Origin: Lachnospiraceae bacterium UBA7179
GTDB lineage: Bacteria > Bacillota > Clostridia > Lachnospirales > Lachnospiraceae
Direction of reading: 5' to 3'
Length of the DNA: 11,145 bases
NCBI GenBank assembly: GCA_002491195.1
Contig: DKVL01000098.1
Coordinates: 1 to 11,145, forward strand
The stretch's first letter is position 1. Each line of letters begins with the position of its first letter. The translations under genes and the position numbers were made by a program. Of this stretch, positions 1 to 7,279 are shown in pieces. The notes under the pieces are model-generated. The model was not told where the DNA came from. It saw only the letters and a list, made by a program, of their open reading frames with translations, and did no database searches.

Positions 1-121
1 GACATCTTCCGTCTCCGATTTGCCACAAAAAAACAGATACTTTCTTTATCCTACTGATTTCTCCAAAATAAAAAAACGATGTTCTAACCATCAAGTAGAA
101 ACGTGGGAATTTAGGTTAAAA
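1..121. other. unresolved stub downstream of the flippase gene
   Basis: This stretch follows the wzx stop codon and runs to the window edge. I see no hairpin with a U-tract, so no terminator is evident. Two readings stay open. On the minus strand an ATG at 91-89 opens a frame to the edge (30 codons, beginning MVRTSFFYFGEI), but nothing like a Shine-Dalgarno precedes it; the only purine-rich stretch (GGAGAAAT, about 60-67) lies inside that frame. On the plus strand a frame without a start runs from base 2 to a stop at 134-136 (44 residues, ending LKLLIF), which could be the tail of a convergent gene overlapping the last bases of wzx. Neither peptide is recognisable and the two exclude each other. 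Only the neighbouring sequence can decide. Confidence 0.3.
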
Positions 122-1576
122 TTACTTATCTTTTAATAATACAATAATATCAAATATTTTTCTTCTCTCTACTACCAGAATCACTAAAATAATGATAAAG
201 AGGGCATAACGAATTATATAATATGGATAAATTAACGCACTAATTATTGCCATCCCAACTACCAATATACACATTAATCCTATTCTTTTACCATCAAAAA
301 TAATAATTCCATTCATGTCATTTCTACATATTCTTTTCACATATATATAATGTGCTGCCGCAAACAGAATATAACATACCAATGTTGTATACCCTGCAGC
401 CAAATATCCAAATTTTTGTATACAAATATAATTTAATCCAACATTGGCAACCGCCGCTCCGATTGATGCAACTGCAATAAATTTTGTTTTCAATGAATAC
501 TGTTCAAGAGGTGAAATTATATTAAATATCAACATAAAAAACATACTACAAGCAACTGGTGGAATCACATAAATCCCTTCATAATATTCAAGCGGAGCCA
601 TAATTATTAAAATTTCTGGTGCAAACAAAATCGTAATCCACAAAATCATCATATAACACAATAAAATTACATTTACAACTGTATTAATTCCCTTATATTT
701 TTTCGACTTTATTCTCTGTAACAACCATGGGTTATAGGAAGCATGCAGTGCACTATTTAAAATATTTATTACATTAGCAATGCTATATGCAACCGAATAA
801 ATACCTGCCTGACTGGAACCACACATATTCTTTATCATAATTCTGTCTAACTGTCCTAAAACCACCGTTGATAGGAAATGAGGTATCATTGGCAGATTAT
901 ATTTTAATGCAAACTTCCAATATAATTTATTAAATATTTTTTTAGAATTTCTCACAAAATCTAAGCAACATATTCCACCAATTATTACTGTTACTATACC
1001 AATTCCCAATACTTTTGCATATGCTTTATCTTTCATCACAATTACTAACACTATTGACAATATCGTGGAAAACATTGCATGTGTAATCGTCATACAGACC
1101 ATTTCTTTATAATGGTACTCAAAACGTTTTCTTAATGACCACATAGTCATTATCGTATTAAAAACACAATATATAAACATTAGAAAAATATACTTCTCTT
1201 CTAACTGTATTATAGGTTTTAAATAATCATAGAACACCACAAAAACAACAGAACAAAAAATTGCACATGTAAATAGCAGACCTAACATAGCCGATTGATA
1301 ATTATTTTTATCATCAGAAAATTTTACCAACCCCACATTTTGTACGCTGTATGATAATCCCAATGTTACAAAAATAGAAATTATATTTTCCCATGAATTA
1401 AATATACTGATCACGCCATAATCTTCTGTCGAAAGAATTCTTGTAAAAACAGGCGTCGTAAAAAATAAAAGTCCCTTTTGCAACAATGAGCAAAAAAAGA
1501 ACCATACAGATACTTTTAATGGAAGAGAAAACTGCCAATATACATTTAAGAACTTATTTATTATACGTCGTTTCAT
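122..1576 (-). CDS. wzx: Wzx-type polysaccharide flippase (MATE/MOP superfamily)
   Basis: This is a predicted inner-membrane flippase that moves the undecaprenyl-pyrophosphate-linked repeat unit to the outer face. The 484-residue product is almost entirely hydrophobic helices separated by short charged loops, about 12-14 segments, the usual size for the family. The N-terminal signature of polysaccharide exporters is present as TRILSTEDYG at residues 45-54, following the first pair of helices. I chose the ATG at 1576, which gives MKRRIINKF with a modest GAGAG eight bases upstream; an in-frame TTG at 1603 would add nine residues without a better ribosome site. It lies 48 nt after the nucleotidyltransferase-like gene and is the last certain gene of the operon in this window. 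The pairing with a Wzy-like polymerase and a Wzz protein supports a Wzx/Wzy-dependent pathway. Which glycan it carries cannot be read from the sequence. Confidence 0.9.
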   Translation of the reverse strand: MKRRIINKFLNVYWQFSLPLKVSVWFFFCSLLQKGLLFFTTPVFTRILSTEDYGVISIFNSWENIISIFVTLGLSYSVQNVGLVKFSDDKNNYQSAMLGLLFTCAIFCSVVFVVFYDYLKPIIQLEEKYIFLMFIYCVFNTIMTMWSLRKRFEYHYKEMVCMTITHAMFSTILSIVLVIVMKDKAYAKVLGIGIVTVIIGGICCLDFVRNSKKIFNKLYWKFALKYNLPMIPHFLSTVVLGQLDRIMIKNMCGSSQAGIYSVAYSIANVINILNSALHASYNPWLLQRIKSKKYKGINTVVNVILLCYMMILWITILFAPEILIIMAPLEYYEGIYVIPPVACSMFFMLIFNIISPLEQYSLKTKFIAVASIGAAVANVGLNYICIQKFGYLAAGYTTLVCYILFAAAHYIYVKRICRNDMNGIIIFDGKRIGLMCILVVGMAIISALIYPYYIIRYALFIIILVILVVERRKIFDIIVLLKDK

Positions 1577-1624
1577 TTTTCCAACTCTCTGCACATGACC
1601 CAATATTAAAATGCTGTCTTTTCT

Positions 1625-2281
1625 TTAGCGAATAATTTTACCATATAACCTTGATATCCGATTATATACACGGAATATTTTTCTAAACAATTGCTTTTTG
1701 AGGTCTCGATTAATTTTCAACTTTCCAGTGCGAATATTTGTCATATTCAAAAAAACCGCCTTGTCCAAAGGATAATCAACATAAAAATGTTTTTTATCCA
1801 TATACTCTTTAAGTAAATAGAGAAATTCTATTTCATTTCTTTTTTTGTTACCAAACATAATATTAAGTTTTTTATAATATAAAGAAGAAAATTGTGGTTT
1901 TTGAATAAGTGCATGATATAATAACGAAAACCCATAGATTTCAGAATTCAAAATATAAAACCCTCTCACATCTAAAATCCGGTTTTTAAGAATTTCTTCT
2001 TCCCATTCTCGGCAATAATAGCCATCACCTATATGTCGAATATCTATCCTGATTTTTTGATCTCCTATATTAATGTAATAATTTCCCCTATTACGATCAT
2101 GATGCAAGGGAACAGCCTCTATAGTATTAATAAAATCTTTTTTATCTCTACATAAAATATCGATATCATCTTGATTATTCAGTAAGTTTGTAAATGGATA
2201 TGCTTCCCAATTTCTCAAAATAACATATTCCACTCTGTTGTTAATATAATCAAAAAATTCATCTAAACTGCTCCAGGTCAT
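1625..2281 (-). CDS. nucleotidyltransferase-fold protein of unknown specificity
   Basis: This is a 218-residue soluble protein. Early in the chain it has YVILRNWEAY (residues 19-28), then DDIDIL (38-43), and later RIDIR (78-82). This spacing fits the two-Asp motif and third Asp of the DNA polymerase beta-like nucleotidyltransferase fold, with D39, D41 and D80 as candidate metal ligands. The usual Gly-Ser before the Asp pair is absent, with the LRN segment in its place, so it is a divergent family, and catalytic activity is an inference. The C-terminal third is basic and helical. The ATG at 2281 follows AGGAG (2288-2292) by 6 nt, a clear ribosome site. It sits 59 nt after the P-loop kinase gene and 48 nt before wzx. 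The position suggests work on the polysaccharide or an activated precursor; a toxin-antitoxin or antibiotic-nucleotidyltransferase role is less likely within this operon. Confidence 0.6.
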   Translation of the reverse strand: MTWSSLDEFFDYINNRVEYVILRNWEAYPFTNLLNNQDDIDILCRDKKDFINTIEAVPLHHDRNRGNYYINIGDQKIRIDIRHIGDGYYCREWEEEILKNRILDVRGFYILNSEIYGFSLLYHALIQKPQFSSLYYKKLNIMFGNKKRNEIEFLYLLKEYMDKKHFYVDYPLDKAVFLNMTNIRTGKLKINRDLKKQLFRKIFRVYNRISRLYGKIIR

Positions 2282-2340
2282 ATGTATCTCCTGACATAAT
2301 GAAATGCTTTATATGAATATAAAACCACCTTATATTTTCT

Positions 2341-2946
2341 CTAAACTAATAATGTGCAAAAACGCTGCTCCATCTGCAATCTATTTCTGATAATGTTCAG
2401 CGTATTTTCAATCGAATTTAATCCCGTATCTATGACGACATTTTTCTCATTTATATAATATTCATCCAATTTTCCCTTAATCTTTTTGAGGGCCTTTATC
2501 TGTTCTTCTGACTCAATATCATCTTTTCGACACAATGATATCTCAACGTCACAAGTCAAATAAAAGGTCACTGTAGGATGATAAAATCTGTTTCCTAAAA
2601 ATAATTTATATATTCTTGCTACAATTCTTCTTTTCCATTCTGCCTCATCTCTAAGTGAAATTATCAATTCGTCCACATATCTGTCAAATATCACAACTCT
2701 TTTTGATCCGTTATGCTTGTATACGCGATAATAATATTCCACTATAACCGCTATTGGCCTTACAAGTCTTATAATTTTTAAAGGATGCTCCGCAAATAAT
2801 TTCGCAAATCCTGTCTCCCAGTTCTTTTGTCCCATGTATTGTACAACGCTTGCATTATTTGCAAACATCTCAGTGACCATTCTCACTATTGTACTTTTTC
2901 CAGTACCATCTACTCCAACAACACATATAGAATCATATTTTATCAT
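2341..2946 (-). CDS. thymidylate-kinase-like P-loop kinase
   Basis: This 201-residue protein has the layout of the thymidylate kinase branch of P-loop kinases. The Walker A motif is GVDGTGKST (residues 11-19), a DR-type motif follows as FDRYVDEL (87-94), and a lid-like segment rich in R, K and D lies around 139-148. True dTMP kinases are housekeeping genes; a copy inside a glycan operon usually acts on another small molecule, so I call only the fold. The start was chosen from two adjacent ATG codons: GGAGG at 2953-2957 lies 3 nt before the ATG at 2949 and 6 nt before the ATG at 2946, so 2946 is better placed. A longer in-frame reading to 2988 has no such site. The start overlaps the end of the upstream phosphotransferase gene by 14 nt, implying translational coupling and probably a shared pathway. 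The substrate is unknown. Confidence 0.75.
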   Translation of the reverse strand: MIKYDSICVVGVDGTGKSTIVRMVTEMFANNASVVQYMGQKNWETGFAKLFAEHPLKIIRLVRPIAVIVEYYYRVYKHNGSKRVVIFDRYVDELIISLRDEAEWKRRIVARIYKLFLGNRFYHPTVTFYLTCDVEISLCRKDDIESEEQIKALKKIKGKLDEYYINEKNVVIDTGLNSIENTLNIIRNRLQMEQRFCTLLV

Positions 2947-4042
2947 CATATTCCTCCAAATAATTGCAAAACAAACGAAAATGTTCAATTTCAGCTTTTA
3001 ATGTTCTCTTTTTTTGGTATTTAGCACTTTTAGATAACATAACACAGGTAAATCTTAATCTAGCCAACAAAAAGATGTATAAATAATCTAAATATCTTTC
3101 TTCATTAAAATTCATTCCCATAATATTAAATATTTCATATAAATATTCAAACATGTTTATGTCTTTTTTTATGTATAAAGATAATAAGAACGGATCATGA
3201 TTCAGTATAAAATCCACAAACATACAATTAAAAATATCATATAGAAAAACTTCGTTGCTGGCATACTCAAAATCAACATAATACAATTGTCTGCCATCGA
3301 ATAATGTATTCCCAAAATGTACATCACAATGCAAAATCACACAGGGTAACTTGTAATCAAAATTTATTTTTTCTAATATTTGCCTGCCAATTTCATTTAA
3401 TTTCGTATATTGAAATCCTTGTATATTTTCCAATATATCCAAACAAGTCATATCGCAAACTATTGTTGCCTGTGTCAAATAACTTAGCTGATCTGATAAA
3501 ATACGAAGATAATTTCTTATAATGAGATCGTGCCCCCAGGTACTACGCGGAATGTTTTGAATTAATTTTTCCACAATTCCTTCCTTGATATCAAATAAAT
3601 ATGTCATAACTAATTTTCCTTGAAATACCTCATATCTATTATGATATTTTTCTTTAGACATTACATCTAATATAGACAGAACCTGATTCTTTTTAATGTC
3701 AAAAATTTTCCAGTCATTGTTTGCCGTCAACAAAGCAATCTGTCCACAAAATGTTGTATTTAAATTTTTATTTTTTTTTGTAATCTTTATACTTGGTAAG
3801 TGTTTTAAAAACCCCTTGTCGATCATCTCAAATTGTTTTACAAATTCTTGAGCAGTATCCCTATATATGATTATCTTTTCTGATAACAAAATTTTATAAT
3901 TTCCACTTTCAATACAGGGCAATTCATTAATAATTCTACTTAATCTTTTTTTTAATATAACATTTCTAACCAGATACAAGATAGGACGCAGAAAACGCCT
4001 TATTTTTCTGTTTAATTTACTTTTATTACACATCTTATTCAC
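2933..4042 (-). CDS. APH/choline-kinase-like phosphotransferase
   Basis: This protein of about 369 residues carries the catalytic core of the aminoglycoside phosphotransferase/choline kinase fold. HCDVHFGN at residues 238-245 matches the HxDxxxxN loop, and VDFE at 256-259 supplies the metal-binding Asp, both in normal order and spacing. The N-terminal lobe is poorly conserved, and its first 40 residues are very basic with a hydrophobic patch (ILYLV), possibly a membrane-surface anchor. The family transfers ATP gamma-phosphate to hydroxyls of small alcohols, sugars or antibiotics. Here the setting argues for a precursor or lipid-linked glycan rather than resistance. The start is uncertain: GTG at 4042, 3 nt after the wzy stop, or ATG at 4033; neither has a strong Shine-Dalgarno, so coupling to wzy translation is likely. 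A run of nine A residues lies in the coding strand at 3771-3779. The gene ends inside the start of the P-loop kinase gene. Confidence 0.72.
   Translation of the reverse strand: MNKMCNKSKLNRKIRRFLRPILYLVRNVILKKRLSRIINELPCIESGNYKILLSEKIIIYRDTAQEFVKQFEMIDKGFLKHLPSIKITKKNKNLNTTFCGQIALLTANNDWKIFDIKKNQVLSILDVMSKEKYHNRYEVFQGKLVMTYLFDIKEGIVEKLIQNIPRSTWGHDLIIRNYLRILSDQLSYLTQATIVCDMTCLDILENIQGFQYTKLNEIGRQILEKINFDYKLPCVILHCDVHFGNTLFDGRQLYYVDFEYASNEVFLYDIFNCMFVDFILNHDPFLLSLYIKKDINMFEYLYEIFNIMGMNFNEERYLDYLYIFLLARLRFTCVMLSKSAKYQKKRTLKAEIEHFRLFCNYLEEYDDKI
3771..3779 (-). repeat. homopolymeric A9 tract in the phosphotransferase gene
   Basis: Nine consecutive A residues (T on the plus strand) fall in codons for T-K-K-N near residue 90 of the APH-like protein. 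A slip of one base would shift the frame early. Runs of this length are also frequent by chance in DNA this AT-rich. Confidence 0.5.
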
Positions 4043-4045
4043 TTA

Positions 4046-5242
4046 TTATATAGTCCTATTTCTGTCATTCCTATAAAAATCATTTTTTAAAAACACATTC
4101 ATAAGAACAATACTCACCATCGGTGAAAAAATCATATGTCCCGCAAACACAGACGCACCACATCCTAAAGCGGCACCCAAAATATAATATATATTTTTTT
4201 TCTTTATAACTTGTTTTATATTTTTATAATAAAATCCTACAATCACAAAGAATACAATGATTCCAAATCTTATGAATAAATCCATTAAATCCATTTCAAT
4301 CAAAATTTTTAATTTATTTTCTGCAGCATAAGGTCCTATTCCAATAATTATATTTTCAATAGGATTTTCAATATATACTAATTCAATTGCTCTTTTTACC
4401 TTAAGTTCACGCCCCGAGAGCAGAAAGCTTACCCCTCTATGGGATCTTGCCTTATACCGCCAGACTATTGCGTTGATATTTTGAGTTACAACACTTACAT
4501 TATTTATTACATACCATAATCCCCCTAAAATACCTGGAACCAGCAAAAATAAATTTATAAGCTTTTTATTTATATTCTCTCCCGAATATAGTGCAACTAA
4601 AATAAGAATTATCAAAGAAAAATATCCTGTTTTTGTCCCAAGATAAAGGATACTCACTACTCCTAATATAATATTTAATAAATTGGTCCTTGTTCTGCTA
4701 TTCTTATATTTTTCGATTTCCAATGCCAAAACCAAAACCATAATTATGGATATTTCATTTCCTGCATAATAAAAGCCTTTGCTCCCTTCTCCACTCCTGT
4801 ATGTTGTATATCCAATATTAAGAAAAATAGGAATGATTAGTGATAATGGAAAAAACCAACAATAAAACCTTGAAATTTTATTTATACATATTTCAGTTGT
4901 TTGGTCATAAACTTCTAACACATGTACTGCCATGACAATAACCATTGGCGTTAGAAGTTTTATTAAAATAGATATATTATAAAAAAGTCCTCCTCTGCAC
5001 TGAATTTCAAACACAAAAAGCTGTAACAAAATAATCATAGACATACAAATAATTCCAATATCTTTTCCCTTTCTCACGCCCTTACAAAATATTACGACAA
5101 GACAAAACAGAAAAATAAATGTTTTAAAAATACTACTAATATTAGAATTACCTCTCGATATCAGTAGATAACCATTGACATTATCCACAATCGGACTCAA
5201 AATCAGCATCCACTTTAAAATGCCAGAATATCTTACTTTCAT
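4046..5242 (-). CDS. wzy: Wzy-like O-antigen/capsule polymerase
   Basis: This is a 398-residue integral membrane protein with roughly ten hydrophobic segments, matching the O-antigen ligase/polymerase superfamily. It would join lipid-linked repeat units outside the membrane. Supporting motifs are YRSGEGSKGFYYAGNEIS (residues 148-165) at the start of a central helix, GTKTGYF (202-208), and a large hydrophilic loop at about 260-325 that contains SGRE (277-280), the usual position of the catalytic loop, followed by EMDLMDLFIRFG, typical of the last conserved segment. Primary sequence of these proteins diverges quickly, so a ligase cannot be fully excluded, but a Wzx and a Wzz in the same locus favour a polymerase. 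The ATG at 5242 follows GGTGA by about 7 nt. A 63-nt gap separates it from the GT4 gene upstream, and the next gene begins 3 nt after its stop. Confidence 0.85.
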   Translation of the reverse strand: MKVRYSGILKWMLILSPIVDNVNGYLLISRGNSNISSIFKTFIFLFCLVVIFCKGVRKGKDIGIICMSMIILLQLFVFEIQCRGGLFYNISILIKLLTPMVIVMAVHVLEVYDQTTEICINKISRFYCWFFPLSLIIPIFLNIGYTTYRSGEGSKGFYYAGNEISIIMVLVLALEIEKYKNSRTRTNLLNIILGVVSILYLGTKTGYFSLIILILVALYSGENINKKLINLFLLVPGILGGLWYVINNVSVVTQNINAIVWRYKARSHRGVSFLLSGRELKVKRAIELVYIENPIENIIIGIGPYAAENKLKILIEMDLMDLFIRFGIIVFFVIVGFYYKNIKQVIKKKNIYYILGAALGCGASVFAGHMIFSPMVSIVLMNVFLKNDFYRNDRNRTI

Positions 5243-5281
5243 AATGTCTTCACCATCGTCACGATCCTGTATTGATGTATC

Positions 5282-5309
5282 ATTATCGCTTCAAAATAAT
5301 ATATTTCAA
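5282..5309 (-). promoter_or_regulatory. possible internal sigma-A-type promoter before wzy
   Basis: Read on the minus strand, TTGAAA (5309-5304) and GATAAT (5287-5282) are separated by 16 nt; each differs from the consensus at one position. It lies in the 63-nt gap between the GT4 gene and wzy, with the first hexamer overlapping the GT4 stop codon. In DNA this AT-rich such matches arise by chance, so this is only a candidate for a secondary start site. Confidence 0.3.
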
Positions 5310-6364
5310 TTTCTTAGCAGCTTCCTGTACTGCATTTCAATATAATTATGATATTCATTTAAAGAGTCATATGTCTTATTTTCCATTTTCTTTAAATTAA
5401 TTAATGCTTCTGATATATCTTCCACACCCTTTAAATGAATATTATATTTTTCAAGCCTTTTAGGAAAAATCAATTGTAATCCAAGACACTTTGCTTCCCA
5501 CAAAACCATCCCTTGTCCTTCAAATCTGGATTCAAAACAAAACGCATCCATTTGTTTTACTATTGGAAACGGATTTTTCTGATTTCCCAGAAAAAAGATA
5601 ACATCCGACAAGTTATGTTTCATTACCCATTTTTGATAGCTTTTCAAATCTGGGCCATCACCTATAATATAACAACATATATCTTTTCTTTTTTTATAAG
5701 CAGTATAAATATCTTGAAGTAAAAAGTCATATCCTTTTTGAACACAAACCTTTCCTACGCACACCACATTACATTTATCAGGATTCACAATCACTTCTGT
5801 ATGTTCCTGGCTTTTCTCTAAAATTTGTTCTGTATTTATAATGTTAGGAATTACTGTTATTTTTACACATGGATTTCCACTATACTTTCGAAATGGTTCT
5901 ACTACACCATCAGATACCGCCACAAACTCATCATAAAACTGATATTTTCTTTTAAAAAAGGTGTATAAGACACGGTACTTTTTTTTATAATGCAATTCCT
6001 TTTCTATATCACTATGAATCCATAAAAATTTTTTTGCTTGCTTTATTCTGGTTACACAATATGCACATTCCTGACGATAACTGTCATAATCAAATGCATA
6101 ATCATAAGATTCTTTTATTTCTTTATAAAAACTCATGTGCATTAATAAAGCAACAGGAATAAACCGAAACCAATATGGAAACGGTTTCAAAAAATAAATA
6201 TGTATGTTTTCTTTTAAGCCATTAATCTCATAAAAAACCTCTCTTGAAAATAGGTATACATCTACCTGATAATTATCCAGTATATGACTTGATAAGAGAT
6301 TAATTAAAGAACGTTGTATTCCTCCAACTTTTAAATCAGCTTGAAATATAGCTATTTTTTTCAT
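5306..6364 (-). CDS. family 4 glycosyltransferase (GT-B fold)
   Basis: This 352-residue retaining glycosyltransferase should add a sugar from a nucleotide donor to the growing lipid-linked repeat unit at the cytoplasmic face. The N-terminal glycine-rich loop is KVGGIQRSL (residues 12-20). WIHSDIEKE (115-123) and VAVSDGVVEPF (148-158) are typical of the acceptor domain. The donor domain starts with VGKVCVQKG (203-211), continues through IIGDGP (233-238), and ends with the E-x7-E pair at E282 and E290 (FEGQGMVLWEA). Length is normal. The ATG at 6364 was chosen because AGGTGG lies just upstream and the protein then begins MKKIAIFQ; an in-frame TTG at 6388 would overlap the previous gene without a good site. 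It follows the GT26 gene by 17 nt. Donor and linkage cannot be read from sequence. Confidence 0.88.
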   Translation of the reverse strand: MKKIAIFQADLKVGGIQRSLINLLSSHILDNYQVDVYLFSREVFYEINGLKENIHIYFLKPFPYWFRFIPVALLMHMSFYKEIKESYDYAFDYDSYRQECAYCVTRIKQAKKFLWIHSDIEKELHYKKKYRVLYTFFKRKYQFYDEFVAVSDGVVEPFRKYSGNPCVKITVIPNIINTEQILEKSQEHTEVIVNPDKCNVVCVGKVCVQKGYDFLLQDIYTAYKKRKDICCYIIGDGPDLKSYQKWVMKHNLSDVIFFLGNQKNPFPIVKQMDAFCFESRFEGQGMVLWEAKCLGLQLIFPKRLEKYNIHLKGVEDISEALINLKKMENKTYDSLNEYHNYIEMQYRKLLRN

Positions 6365-6381
6365 TCTACCACCTAAATTGT

Positions 6382-7095
6382 TTAACAAATATATTTTAAA
6401 AACCTAAAAGATATGCCAATCCGTTTTGCTCTTTCAAAACTAATTTCCTGAAAAAATCGATAAAACCCTTCCAATCCTATTTTACTTATATATTTTGGGG
6501 CTCTCTTAATTTTTCCAGATACAAAATCAACTGTTCCACCACTCCCAATCACATATTGCACCTTACATTCCTCAAAAAAAACCTGATTGTCTTCCATAAA
6601 ATATTCCTGTTTTTTTGCTCCAAATCCAACAAATAAAATATCCGGCTGAAACTTTTTTATACTGACTTGACAATTCTTTATAAATTTTTCTGAAAAGGGA
6701 TAATCCTCGTATTCCGGCGAAAAACCCTCTACTTGAATTCCATACTTTTTTCTTATATTTTTTACAGCATTTTTAACAGAATCTTCTTTCCCTCCCAGGA
6801 AAAATATTTTTAAGTTCGTTTTTTTCGCATAATTACAAAAATCATATACAATATCGCTTCCAGAAAGTTTAACAACCTTTCGAAAATCAGGATATAATAT
6901 TTTGGCTACTTTTAATGGAACTTCTCCATCTAAAGTTGCATAATTTTTATTAATAAATTTCAGTAATCTTTGATCTTCATTTGCGTAAACAATAATTTGA
7001 GCATTTACTGTAACAATACATTTTACCCCTTGATTTGTTTTTCTTAATAATTCCTGTTTATTTGTGATATTAATATCAATATTACAAAATTTCAT
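6382..7095 (-). CDS. WecG/TagA/CpsF-family (GT26) glycosyltransferase
   Basis: This 237-residue enzyme has the family landmarks in order: TVNAQIIVYANED (residues 29-41), LDGEVP with the likely catalytic Asp at D56, KLSGSD (76-81), FFLGGKEDS (98-106), PDILFVGFGAKKQE (151-164), GSGGTVDFVSG (184-194) and RAP (198-200). Members transfer N-acetylmannosamine, its uronic acid or related sugars to a lipid-linked first sugar, so this is the natural second step after the sugar-1-phosphate transferase. The C-terminal LEGFYRFFQE lacks the Trp that often follows the Glu. The family's C-terminal segment contacts the membrane, and the basic tail here (RAKRIGISFRFLKY) fits that. A GGTGGG lies 11 nt before the ATG, rather far. 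The ATG shares the four bases ATGA with the stop of a degraded upstream frame, a sign of former coupling. It is the first intact gene of the AT-rich block. Confidence 0.9.
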   Translation of the reverse strand: MKFCNIDINITNKQELLRKTNQGVKCIVTVNAQIIVYANEDQRLLKFINKNYATLDGEVPLKVAKILYPDFRKVVKLSGSDIVYDFCNYAKKTNLKIFFLGGKEDSVKNAVKNIRKKYGIQVEGFSPEYEDYPFSEKFIKNCQVSIKKFQPDILFVGFGAKKQEYFMEDNQVFFEECKVQYVIGSGGTVDFVSGKIKRAPKYISKIGLEGFYRFFQEISFERAKRIGISFRFLKYIC

Positions 7096-7266
7096 ATTTG
7101 TGATATCCCACCAATCAAATTATTATCATACCTCTCCACATCCCACTTCCCCATCTGCTTCTTTTTGGCATACATACAAAAGAAAACACAAAACCAGCGC
7201 TGTTTTCCAATCGGGTGGATTATTGATCAAATACGGATCTCCCATATGAATCAATACTTTCAACAT
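7092..7266 (-). pseudogene. deletion scar of a glycosyltransferase gene, in two frames
   Basis: Thirteen bases after the loaP stop, a GGGAG precedes an ATG at 7266, and the frame begins MLKVLIHMGDPYLINNP. That resembles the opening of GT4-type transferases of Firmicute glycan clusters, from memory of the family. The resemblance ends after about 17 codons, and the frame stops at 7126 (46 codons in all). In the +1 frame, an open stretch runs from 7226 to a TGA at 7094-7092 and ends KWDVERYDNNLIGGISQI. This stop overlaps the next gene's ATG as ATGA, as expected for the true end of a former neighbour. The simplest reading is an N-terminal fragment and a C-terminal fragment left after an internal deletion or recombination. 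The two pieces need not come from one gene. The short upstream peptide may still be translated. Confidence 0.55.
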
Positions 7267-7279
7267 CGTACTCTCCCAG

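Noticed and set aside
7100..7130. TATGAT/GATAAT as a promoter -10 box ahead of the GT26 gene.
   Set aside because: No acceptable -35 hexamer occurs 16-18 nt upstream, so the match is most simply AT-rich chance.
7190..7206. Near-palindrome (AAAAC-AGCGCT-GGTTTT on the minus strand) in the scar as an operator.
   Set aside because: It is short, imperfect by one inserted base, not near a promoter, and inside broken coding sequence.
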